Positions 1 to 5,611 of a stretch of 10,833 bases of DNA are shown here, piece after piece. Where the stretch lies: assembly GCA_002408345.1 (NCBI GenBank), contig DHRX01000148.1:1-10833 (forward strand). The letters are read 5' to 3'. Numbering within the stretch: the first letter of the stretch is position 1; each line of letters opens with the position of its first letter. This stretch comes from Firmicutes bacterium UBA5301 (lineage in GTDB: Bacteria > Bacillota > UBA5301). The position numbers were made by a program, and so were the translations under genes. Under the pieces are notes generated by a model. That model was not told where the DNA came from and did no database searches. It saw nothing but the letters and a program-made list of their open reading frames with translations.

Positions 1-202
1 CCTCACCCTGCCCTGAAGGAAATTGATTTTATATTTTAGATTGATTCGTTATCATTGCCAGATATTCCTTCAAGGTTGGGTTAGATGGTTAGGTTAGATA
101 AAAAATCTCTCAATGCTACCCATATTTACTAGCAAATCGGGAAAAAATAGAGAACAGATACCAGGTTTACCAGCAATTTTAATGATAAGGGAGGAAACGC
201 CC

Positions 203-1162
203 ATGGTGTTTCAACGCAGAAAGCTGAAGGTTTATCTAATTGGATGGCTACTGGTTACACTTGTTTGTTGTTCTCCTTTGGTTGGTAATGCTGAGGGGTT
301 GTTCTCTGTTTTTCGAACTGATAACCGAGCCGCTTGGGCTATTGATCCTAGTGATTTTGTCAAACTCCTAGAGGCGATTGAGGGTAGGGAACGGGTGGTA
401 CAAATTGCCAACTTTGGCGAGGTGGAGATATTAGCCCAACCTGTAGTAGAGAAGTTCTACCTTGGTCCCAGCGGTGAAGTCCACTTTGCTGGACGCAATT
501 TGACGGTTCCCACGCAAATCGAGGGGTTTAAGCCGGTTCAGGCTCAAAAGGTTTCGGCATCTAAACTTCGGTTTACCCTTAATGTCCCTAATATCAACCG
601 CTTTTTAAGTTCTTTATCGGTCCGTGCGGTTGTACCTATTCAGGTAAATAATAAGCCTTTTTACTTAAATACCGCTGAATTAGTTATTTGTTCCTATGCA
701 GCAATAGACCCTAGGGCTTCAGATTTAGTTATTGCTATTACCCTTCCTAGTGAACTAGAGGTTCCTCCCTCGGTTAATCCGGCAGACTTACGAGATGCTG
801 TTTTAGCAATTCCGGGGTTGCCCAAAGGTCTCAAGACGCAATTTGCTAATGTGACCCAGGGCAGGGCTCTCCTCAGCCCTGAGGGGTTAGGAGAAGAGAT
901 TTTAATTCGTAATGGCTTAACCGGGTATTATACCGTCGGTCCCTATGGTCTGTTTAAGTGGGAACATCCTTTAAGTCCTGAAGGAGAGCAGTTTCAAAAG
1001 GAAATTCAGCGCTCCTTTAACCAGAAAAATGTAATCAATAGTCTGTGGGGGATGCGACTCTGGGCCGATAGTCTATCTTGGCTAGAGAAAGGTTTAATCG
1101 TTTTGGTCATGGGCGAACTGAGCCCTCAGCAAGCATGTGCAGTAGCGGAGATGATTCGATAA
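203..1162 (+). CDS. Exported protein of unknown function, first gene of an ABC-exporter operon
   Basis: I do not recognise a family. The reading frame is open from an ATG at 113, but ATG 203 is the likely start because AGGGAGG lies just upstream (about 187-193) and the protein then opens with a typical signal peptide: QRRKLK at residues 4-9, a hydrophobic core at about 10-23, and a plausible signal peptidase I site after GNA (residue 30). This gives 319 aa. Two cysteines (22-23) sit in the hydrophobic core, but the context is not a proper lipobox. The mature part of about 290 residues has no further clear membrane helix and alternates short beta-like hydrophobic stretches with proline- and glycine-rich turns, so a folded extracytoplasmic protein is likely. 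The stop codon overlaps the start of the ABC ATPase gene (TAATG), implying translational coupling. By inference it could be an extracytoplasmic partner or client of the exporter; this is not shown by any motif. Confidence 0.8.
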   Translation: MVFQRRKLKVYLIGWLLVTLVCCSPLVGNAEGLFSVFRTDNRAAWAIDPSDFVKLLEAIEGRERVVQIANFGEVEILAQPVVEKFYLGPSGEVHFAGRNLTVPTQIEGFKPVQAQKVSASKLRFTLNVPNINRFLSSLSVRAVVPIQVNNKPFYLNTAELVICSYAAIDPRASDLVIAITLPSELEVPPSVNPADLRDAVLAIPGLPKGLKTQFANVTQGRALLSPEGLGEEILIRNGLTGYYTVGPYGLFKWEHPLSPEGEQFQKEIQRSFNQKNVINSLWGMRLWADSLSWLEKGLIVLVMGELSPQQACAVAEMIR

Positions 1163-2079
1163 TGGGTATGGCTATTGAGACCCAAGGGCTAACCAAAAGA
1201 TATCGTAGTGGTACAGGTTGTTTTAATATTAACTTAAGAGTTCCGCAAGGAAGCGCTTTTGGTCTATTAGGAGCGAATGGTGCTGGGAAGAGCACCCTGG
1301 TTAAAACTTTAGTGGGGTTGTTAAAGCCAACATCAGGTACAGGTACCATATTGGGGCAACCCTTAGGTAACCTGAGTGCTCGGCAAAAGATTGGCTATTT
1401 ACCAGAAAATTTTCGCTATCAGGCCTGGATGACCGGTCGAGAATTACTGCGGTTCCATGCCAAACTACACCAGGTAGATAGTAAGGTTGTAGACAAACGA
1501 ATCTGTGAACTATTGAAGTTAGTTAAACTAGGGGGCTGGGGTGATCGCTGTATAGCCTCTTACAGTAAGGGGATGCAGCAACGGATCGGTCTGGCGGCAG
1601 CCTTAATTGCTGATCCCCAGCTAATTTTCTTGGACGAACCAACATCAGCTATGGATCCGGTAGGACGCCGGGAAACTCGGGAGTTAATTCTGAAACTAAA
1701 AGAGGCCGGTAAGACGGTTTTTTTAAACAGTCATTTGCTGGGAGAGGTAGAGACGGTTTGTGATCAAGTAGCGGTGATGAATAGCGGCCAACTGGTAGCG
1801 ATGGGGTCATTAAGTCAACTCCGAGGGCTCCAGGCCGTGGTCGATTTACAGGTCGTCGGGTTAACTTCCCAGCTTTTAGCGGAGTTAGCTGAGGTTGCTA
1901 TCGGGGTAACCCAGGAAGGGAAAAGAGTGACTTTGCACTTGACTGATCGGGCTCTGATTCCACAAGTAGTTCAACTGGTAGTGGGTTCAGGGGCCCATCT
2001 TTATGAGCTCATCCCCCGGAGTCGAGACTTAGAAGAATTGTTTTTGGACTTGATCCAAAAGAAAGAGATGGAGGGCTAA
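1162..2079 (+). CDS. ABC transporter ATP-binding protein (ABC-2 exporter, NosF/CcmA-like)
   Basis: Cytoplasmic ATPase subunit of an ABC exporter; it would hydrolyse ATP to drive the permease encoded next. With the start at ATG 1162 the protein is 305 aa. Visible motifs in order: Walker A GANGAGKST (37-45), a Q-loop region reading GYLPE (78-82, Glu in place of Gln, common in this subfamily), signature YSKGMQQR (134-141, the variant usual for ABC-2 ATPases instead of LSGGQ), Walker B LIFLDEP (154-160), D-loop SAMDP (162-166) and switch histidine H191. The last 100 residues form the usual variable C-terminal extension. An in-frame TTG at 1078 lies inside the upstream gene and lacks support. ATG 1162 shares one base with the upstream stop and has GCGGAG about 11 nt before it; ATG 1168 is a less likely alternative. 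The substrate cannot be read from the sequence. Confidence 0.93.
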   Translation: MGMAIETQGLTKRYRSGTGCFNINLRVPQGSAFGLLGANGAGKSTLVKTLVGLLKPTSGTGTILGQPLGNLSARQKIGYLPENFRYQAWMTGRELLRFHAKLHQVDSKVVDKRICELLKLVKLGGWGDRCIASYSKGMQQRIGLAAALIADPQLIFLDEPTSAMDPVGRRETRELILKLKEAGKTVFLNSHLLGEVETVCDQVAVMNSGQLVAMGSLSQLRGLQAVVDLQVVGLTSQLLAELAEVAIGVTQEGKRVTLHLTDRALIPQVVQLVVGSGAHLYELIPRSRDLEELFLDLIQKKEMEG

Positions 2080-2082
2080 TTA

Positions 2083-2916
2083 GTGGGTGTATTTATCTGG
2101 ATTTCCGTAAAGGAAATGCTGCGGAAACGACTGTTCATCATTACGATTATAGTTACCGGGCTCTATTTAGCCCTCTATGGAACTACACTACAGTATGCCC
2201 AGAATTCGTTAGCAGCTAGTGAAAATGTAGTGCTTAAAGCTGTTTTAGTTCCCCAGATTCTGACCGCCGGTTTATATTTTAGTAGTTTATTAGTAGCGGT
2301 TTTTGCCATTTTTGCCACGGTGGCCATGATCTCTGGGGAGATTGAGAGCGGAATCATTCATACAATCGTTTCTGGTCCGATATCACGTACCCAGATTGTT
2401 TTGGGTAAGTTCGGCGGAGTCTCCATTGTAGTTGCTCTTTATGCTGTAGCTCTCTTTTCTGGAATAGTTATGTTAGTTCGGTTCCTAACAGGGCAAGGCA
2501 TTCAAGCCTACTGGAGCGGTTTAGCGACCTTTACTTTACTGCCGATTTTTTTAGTAGGAGTTACGATAGCTGGTTCAACAATATTGCCGACTACCGCTAA
2601 TGGGATTACTATCTTCACCCTTTATGCCTTGAGTCTAATTGGCGGCGTGGTAGAACAGATCGGGACTATTACCGAAAACAGTACCCTTTTAAATATGGGT
2701 ATTCTCTCTAGCTTAGTAATGCCGGTAGATTCGATATATCGATTAGTGACTAGCCTAGTTATTGACGTAGAGAATAATCCGTTGGCTGGCTTAATTATGA
2801 TCGGTCCCTTTGGCGCTCAGACTATGCCGAGTCCTTGGATGATGCTCTATACTTTAATCTACTTATTAATTGCGTTAACAGCGGCGGTAGTGGCTTTTAA
2901 ATATCGAGATATTTAG
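2083..2916 (+). CDS. ABC-2 type transporter permease
   Basis: Integral membrane subunit that should pair with the ATPase encoded 3 nt upstream. It starts at GTG 2083, with GGAGGG at about 2070-2075 inside the end of the upstream gene. The 277-aa product has about six hydrophobic segments (roughly 17-36, 58-84, 105-130, 145-168, 172-190 and 250-272). Between the second and third lies the stretch SGEIESGIIHTIVSGPISR (84-102), the cytoplasmic coupling region typical of ABC-2/NosY-type permeases, where a short E-x-E-x-G-x-x motif precedes the basic residue that begins the next helix. The protein ends in the cytoplasm with KYRDI. One permease and one ATPase suggest a homodimeric arrangement of each. 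There is no nosZ or nosD here, so a role in nitrous oxide reductase maturation should not be assumed. Confidence 0.9.
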   Translation: MGVFIWISVKEMLRKRLFIITIIVTGLYLALYGTTLQYAQNSLAASENVVLKAVLVPQILTAGLYFSSLLVAVFAIFATVAMISGEIESGIIHTIVSGPISRTQIVLGKFGGVSIVVALYAVALFSGIVMLVRFLTGQGIQAYWSGLATFTLLPIFLVGVTIAGSTILPTTANGITIFTLYALSLIGGVVEQIGTITENSTLLNMGILSSLVMPVDSIYRLVTSLVIDVENNPLAGLIMIGPFGAQTMPSPWMMLYTLIYLLIALTAAVVAFKYRDI

Positions 2917-2924
2917 GCAAAAAG

Positions 2925-3014
2925 TGGCGCAGGTTATTCCTGGTCCTGGTTAAAAGGTGTTGAGTTAAAATAATTCTCAACCCTAGAGGACTTAAGTAGG
3001 AATAACCTGCGTTA
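2925..3014 (+). ncRNA. Nested 90-nt inverted-repeat element, possible structured RNA
   Basis: The sequence directly shows three nested helices. P1: 2928-2941 pairs perfectly with 2998-3011 (14 bp, CGCAGGTTATTCCT-type arms) and extends to 2925/3014 through two G-U pairs and one A-U pair. P2: 2943-2947 (GTCCT) with 2987-2991 (AGGAC), plus a G-U pair 2942/2992. P3: 2959-2964 (GTTGAG) with 2976-2981 (CTCAAC), extended by 2955-2957/2982-2984 around one bulged T. The closing loop is 2965-2975. The outer G-U pairs only work if the plus strand is transcribed. There is no T tract after the stem, so it is a poor intrinsic terminator. It lies between the ABC permease stop and the cotJ leader. Function is unknown: structured 3' or 5' UTR, processing site or small imperfect mobile repeat are all open. 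Confidence 0.55.
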
Positions 3015-3038
3015 TTAGTATACCCACTGGATTCCGAT

Positions 3039-3086
3039 ATATGCTACTTGACAAAAAATTTCACTCCAATTTGGTGTAGCGCATAT
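3039..3086 (+). promoter_or_regulatory. Dyad and candidate promoter region ahead of cotJA
   Basis: A perfect TTGACA lies at 3048-3053 but there is no good TATAAT 16-18 nt downstream. The hexamer sits in the loop of an imperfect dyad: ATATGCTAC (3039-3047) against GTAGC-GC-ATAT (3076-3086), a nine-pair stem with two unpaired bases, enclosing a small AAATT/AATTT stem (3056-3060/3068-3072). At 3082-3089 the sequence CATATGAT matches six of eight bases of the sigma-E minus-10 consensus CATACAmT, which would suit a mother-cell coat operon, but no matching sigma-E minus-35 is visible 14-15 nt upstream. The promoter assignment is therefore uncertain; the dyad itself is seen in the sequence. Confidence 0.3.
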
Positions 3087-3121
3087 GATGTACCATCTTT
3101 ATGTTAGAAGGAGGGTACAAA

Positions 3122-3295
3122 GTGGACAAGCGTGCCCAGAGTACAGGGATTGAATTTTTGAATATGCGGTTGGCCCGGGCTTACATTCCTTTTCAGTTTT
3201 ATACTGATGCCTTTCCTTTGGAGGAAGCGCTGCAAAAAGGGACTTTATTTCCTGAGCTCTACCGGCCCTATGTTGCTGGTGTCTGTTGTGGGTAA
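3122..3295 (+). CDS. cotJA: Spore coat protein CotJA
   Basis: Small spore-coat-associated protein, first gene of the cotJ operon, known in Bacillus subtilis as part of a mother-cell-expressed unit whose products act with CotJC in the inner coat. The diagnostic core is visible at residues 18-50: LARAYIPFQFYTDAFPLEEA and then QKGTLFPELYRPY. The start is taken as GTG 3122 because AGAAGGAGGG (3105-3114) lies 7 nt before it. An ATG at 3101 in the same frame would put the Shine-Dalgarno sequence inside the gene. The result is a 57-residue protein, on the short side for the family, ending in VCCG. CotJB follows after 23 nt. The paired C-terminal cysteines could be metal-binding or disulfide-forming, which is inference. 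Confidence 0.9.
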   Translation: MDKRAQSTGIEFLNMRLARAYIPFQFYTDAFPLEEALQKGTLFPELYRPYVAGVCCG

Positions 3296-3318
3296 GCTGG
3301 TCGAAGGAGGGATTTACA

Positions 3319-3573
3319 ATGCAAAATCGGGTTAGAATGCTGAGGAAAATCCAAATGGTTCAGTTTGCAGTTATTGACTTGAACCTTTATTTAAATACCC
3401 ATCCCAGAGATCGTAGGGCATTAGATGAACATAACCGGTTAGTAGCAGAACTAGATAAGCTGGAAGAAGAGTATGTCCAAAAATATGGTATACTTACTGC
3501 TTTCAGTAGTTCTCCTGCGCCTTGGCAGTGGATTGACGACCCGTGGCCTTGGGAAATTAACTATTCCCGTTGA
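3319..3573 (+). CDS. cotJB: Spore coat protein CotJB
   Basis: Second member of the cotJ operon, a small coat protein thought to work together with CotJA and CotJC. With the start at ATG 3319 (GAAGGAGG at 3303-3310) it is 84 aa; an earlier in-frame codon at 3286 overlaps cotJA and has no ribosome binding site of its own. Family features visible: an N-terminal helix MLRKIQMVQFAVIDLNLYL (7-25), the NTHPRD turn (26-31), a charged helix of the H-N-x-L-x-x-x-L-x-x-L-E-x-x-Y-x-x-K-Y-G type (about 39-58), and a tryptophan-rich tail with W at 70, 72, 77 and 79 (WQWIDDPWPW). The stop codon is 17 nt before cotJC. No signal peptide or membrane segment. Confidence 0.92.
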   Translation: MQNRVRMLRKIQMVQFAVIDLNLYLNTHPRDRRALDEHNRLVAELDKLEEEYVQKYGILTAFSSSPAPWQWIDDPWPWEINYSR

Positions 3574-3590
3574 GAGGAGGGACAACTAGT

Positions 3591-4181
3591 ATGTGGATTT
3601 ACAAAAAAATGTTAGAGTATCCCGCCGACGTAGAGAGAGTAGACCCTCTTTATGCTTCCTATTTATTTGCTCAGTTTGGTGGGCCGGATAGTGAACTTTC
3701 TGCTGGGTTACGCTATTTGAGCCAGGCCTGGACTATGCCGATTCCGGAAGGAAAAGCGACCTTAATTAGTATAGGCACCGAGGAGCTGGCTCACTGGGAG
3801 ATTATCGGTACTCTGATTTATAAGCTAACTAAGGGCGTTCCGGCTACAGAATTGGCGAAGTTAGGCGCCCCAGGTGCCCATTATGTCCAACATGACCGGG
3901 CTTTGTACCCCCATGATGCATCTGGAGTACCTTGGACCGCGGCATATATTCAGTCTATCGGTGATCCGGTAGCGGATTTACACGAAGATATGGCGGCTGA
4001 GGAAAAAGCTAGGGCTACTTATGAACATCTAATTGACATGGCTCGAGATGCTAAAGTTATTGCCACATTAAGTTTCCTCCGAGAACGGGAAATAGTGCAC
4101 TTTCAACGTTTTGGCGAAACCTTGGATCTACTCTATGAATATATAGATAAATCAGCTCAGAAGGAGCCGGTTGAAAAATAA
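3591..4181 (+). CDS. cotJC: CotJC, manganese-catalase-family spore coat protein
   Basis: Four-helix-bundle protein of the manganese catalase family, located in the spore coat; by family it may break down hydrogen peroxide at a dinuclear manganese site. The start is ATG 3591, preceded by GAGAGGAGGG (3572-3581); the 196-aa length is normal for CotJC. Candidate metal ligands are all present with family spacing: E35 (in SELSAGLRYL), E65 and H68 (TEELAHWE), E138 (AAEEKARATYE) and E167 and H170 (REREIVHFQRF). The segment PHDASGVPWTAAYIQSIGDP (107-126), typical of the family, lies between the helix pairs. It is the last gene of the operon and is followed by a terminator. Catalytic activity is inferred from conserved ligands; the coat role is inferred from the operon. 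Confidence 0.95.
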   Translation: MWIYKKMLEYPADVERVDPLYASYLFAQFGGPDSELSAGLRYLSQAWTMPIPEGKATLISIGTEELAHWEIIGTLIYKLTKGVPATELAKLGAPGAHYVQHDRALYPHDASGVPWTAAYIQSIGDPVADLHEDMAAEEKARATYEHLIDMARDAKVIATLSFLREREIVHFQRFGETLDLLYEYIDKSAQKEPVEK

Positions 4182-4205
4182 GGCTTCTATTAATATGGGA
4201 CTATT

Positions 4206-4231
4206 GGCGCTGCGTATAGGGCGCCTTTTTT
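4206..4231 (+). terminator. Intrinsic terminator of the cotJ operon
   Basis: GGCGC (4206-4210) pairs with GCGCC (4221-4225) across a 10-nt loop and is followed directly by six T (4226-4231). It begins 24 nt after the cotJC stop. Confidence 0.85.
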
Positions 4232-4288
4232 ATTGGCAGGCATATAGAGAGTAAAGAACGAAAAATAGCCAAATGGGGGTGATCAATT

Positions 4289-5047
4289 TTGATTATTCAA
4301 TCCTTGATAGCAGAAGCTTTAGATAGAGCTAAAGGAGAAAAGGTTCAACAAATTACTATTGGTCTTGGCTATGTAGCTCTGTCATTAACAGATGGTCGAA
4401 CCGGTTTGGCTTATGTTTACCGTAATTATTTAGGACCTACTTGTGGGGTCTTAGGAGATGCCGGAAAGTTAGAGCTGCAACCATTAGCAGAGATAATCTC
4501 TGGAGCGGAAAGTGACAATTTACTGACCGCTGCTCTAGGTATGGCAGCTATTAATGCTTTAGCTGATCCAGAAGAAATTGCAGTATTTCCAGAAAAAGAG
4601 GAAGCTGTTTCGACTTTTTTTACAGGACAACAGGTAGGGATGATCGGTTACTTTGCTCCGCTAGTTGCTAGGGCCAAAGCAGCTGGAGCTACCGTATACG
4701 CATTTGATTCTCAACGGGCTGAATTGCCTGAGGTTTACCCAGACTCAGAACAAGAACAGCATTTACCCAAATGTGATAAATTGGTGCTTTCCGGAACAAC
4801 TCTAATTAACAAAAGTTTGGAACAAATATTGGGTTGGGTCAAGCCAGGGGCTGAAATAATTTTGTTAGGGTACTCAACCCCACTCTATCCCCAGATTTTT
4901 GCCAAGAGAGGCATTAGTTTACTAGCGGGTTCCTTTGTACCGACTAATCTCCAAGGAACAGTACATAAAGTTGTGGCCCAGGCTGGAGGCGGTAAGCAGT
5001 TAAGTAAGGTGGTAAACAAGGTTAACCTCTGGTTAGGGGATAGTTAA
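4289..5047 (+). CDS. DUF4213/DUF364 protein, putative heavy-metal chelation family
   Basis: Cytoplasmic protein of 252 aa resembling the two-domain family with an N-terminal DUF4213 region (about 1-85) and a C-terminal Rossmann-like DUF364 domain (about 95-245) that is described as a putative heavy-metal chelation domain. Recognisable landmarks are GYVALSLTDGRTGLAYVYR (27-45), a T-x-x-C-G turn at 51-53, GMIGYFAPLV (117-126), SGTTLINKSLEQIL (168-181) and GYSTPLYP (194-201). The start is TTG 4289, placed 7-8 nt after GGGGGTGAT. The gene stands alone: a terminator lies before it and another after it. In some bacteria members sit near molybdenum or metal-uptake genes, but the biochemical role is not established. 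C52 and C162 are the only cysteines. No clear promoter was identified in the 57-nt leader after the cotJ terminator. Confidence 0.82.
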   Translation: MIIQSLIAEALDRAKGEKVQQITIGLGYVALSLTDGRTGLAYVYRNYLGPTCGVLGDAGKLELQPLAEIISGAESDNLLTAALGMAAINALADPEEIAVFPEKEEAVSTFFTGQQVGMIGYFAPLVARAKAAGATVYAFDSQRAELPEVYPDSEQEQHLPKCDKLVLSGTTLINKSLEQILGWVKPGAEIILLGYSTPLYPQIFAKRGISLLAGSFVPTNLQGTVHKVVAQAGGGKQLSKVVNKVNLWLGDS

Positions 5048-5075
5048 GGGAATTAACTTTATAGTTCTGAAAGGA

Positions 5076-5108
5076 CGGGTAACACTTGGTGGTGTTGCCT
5101 GTTTTTTT
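5076..5108 (+). terminator. Intrinsic terminator after the DUF4213/DUF364 gene
   Basis: CGGGTAACAC (5076-5085) pairs with GTGTTGCCTG (5092-5101) over ten positions including two G-U pairs, with a 6-nt loop and a run of seven T (5102-5108). It begins 29 nt after the stop codon. Confidence 0.85.
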
Positions 5109-5110
5109 AC

Positions 5111-5139
5111 TTGCAGGAAAAAGCAAGGTAATGTATAAT
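5111..5139 (+). promoter_or_regulatory. Sigma-A type promoter for the 77-aa membrane protein
   Basis: TTGCAG (5111-5116, four of six consensus bases) and a perfect TATAAT (5134-5139) are separated by exactly 17 nt. It starts just after the upstream terminator T tract and lies about 45 nt before the next gene start, leaving a short AU-rich leader with the Shine-Dalgarno site. This is the clearest vegetative promoter in the window. Confidence 0.8.
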
Positions 5140-5183
5140 ATAAACAGTAACAATAATTATTACCGTTAGGAGGAAGGGCAATT

Positions 5184-5417
5184 ATGCTTATGAACATTTC
5201 ATTGCTACTTTTCTTGGTGGCAGTTTCCCCTTTAGTTGTAACTTTTATGGTTAACACCTTGGATTGGTTAATGGCAAGGAGACTTAACATGGCTTTTAAT
5301 ATCGCTAATGTGACCCAGGAGTCTTTACGGGTTCTTGGTTTCTCCTACTTACTCTTTGCAAGTCTCGCTTCAGTGCAAGTCTTGCTAATCTTTGCATTGT
5401 ACAAAGGGGCAATTTAA
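5184..5417 (+). CDS. Small two-helix membrane protein of unknown function
   Basis: Unrecognised 77-aa protein. It is a real gene by context: a strong sigma-A promoter upstream, AGGAGGA (5168-5174) 9 nt before ATG 5184, and a terminator immediately downstream. ATG 5190 is an alternative start. Two hydrophobic segments are visible: residues 4-25 (ISLLLFLVAVSPLVVTFMVN) and about 50-72 (VLGFSYLLFASLASVQVLLIFALY). They are joined by a polar segment that contains ARRLN (31-35), which by the positive-inside rule would face the cytoplasm, with both termini outside. No cysteine, no catalytic motif and no resemblance I can name. It is monocistronic and bounded by terminators on both sides, so its job is not tied to a neighbour. 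Two-helix proteins of this size may be regulators or accessory subunits of membrane complexes, or stress peptides; none is supported here. Confidence 0.78.
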   Translation: MLMNISLLLFLVAVSPLVVTFMVNTLDWLMARRLNMAFNIANVTQESLRVLGFSYLLFASLASVQVLLIFALYKGAI

Positions 5418-5443
5418 CAGTAAAATATTTGAATGACAAGGGG

Positions 5444-5481
5444 AAGCAGGTGGCATTTTTGATTTGGCCGACCTGCTTTTT
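5444..5481 (+). terminator. Intrinsic terminator after the small membrane protein
   Basis: AAGCAGGT (5444-5451) pairs perfectly with ACCTGCTT (5471-5478); the stem can continue as GGC (5452-5454) with GCC (5467-5469) past one bulged G. T residues continue to 5481. It begins 27 nt after the stop codon. Confidence 0.78.
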
Positions 5482-5611
5482 CCTTATTTTGACCTGTAAT
5501 GGGTAATGCTGTTGAACCAAAGGAATTTTTATTTTGTCAGAGAACTATTCTTTTGCGTAAGAGCTGGTAATAAGCTTGTAATGCTAGTTTAAACTTAAGG
5601 AGGGAATCTCG

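Noticed and set aside
1..39. Possible C-terminal tail of a gene entering from the left (reads PHPALKEIDFIF then TAG)
   Set aside because: Only 12 codons are visible and any random frame can stay open that long; there is nothing to identify a family.
42..54. Fur-like box
   Set aside because: The TGAT/ATCA dyad is too short and spaced wrongly compared with the Fur consensus.
113..202. Upstream start (ATG 113) for the exported protein
   Set aside because: It would add 30 polar residues ahead of the signal peptide and has no ribosome binding site, whereas ATG 203 has AGGGAGG before it.
263..272. Lipobox making the first protein a lipoprotein
   Set aside because: The residues before the cysteine pair read T-L-V-C-C; the position before either cysteine is not G, A or S as needed, so cleavage after GNA is more likely.
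1162..2916. nosF-nosY identity for the ABC genes
   Set aside because: The resemblance is at the subfamily level only; nosD, nosL and nosZ are not in the window and the neighbouring exported protein is not NosD.
2928..3011. Long stem as an intrinsic terminator of the ABC operon
   Set aside because: The stem is followed by GTTATTAG with no T tract, and the nested interior loops are unlike a compact terminator hairpin.
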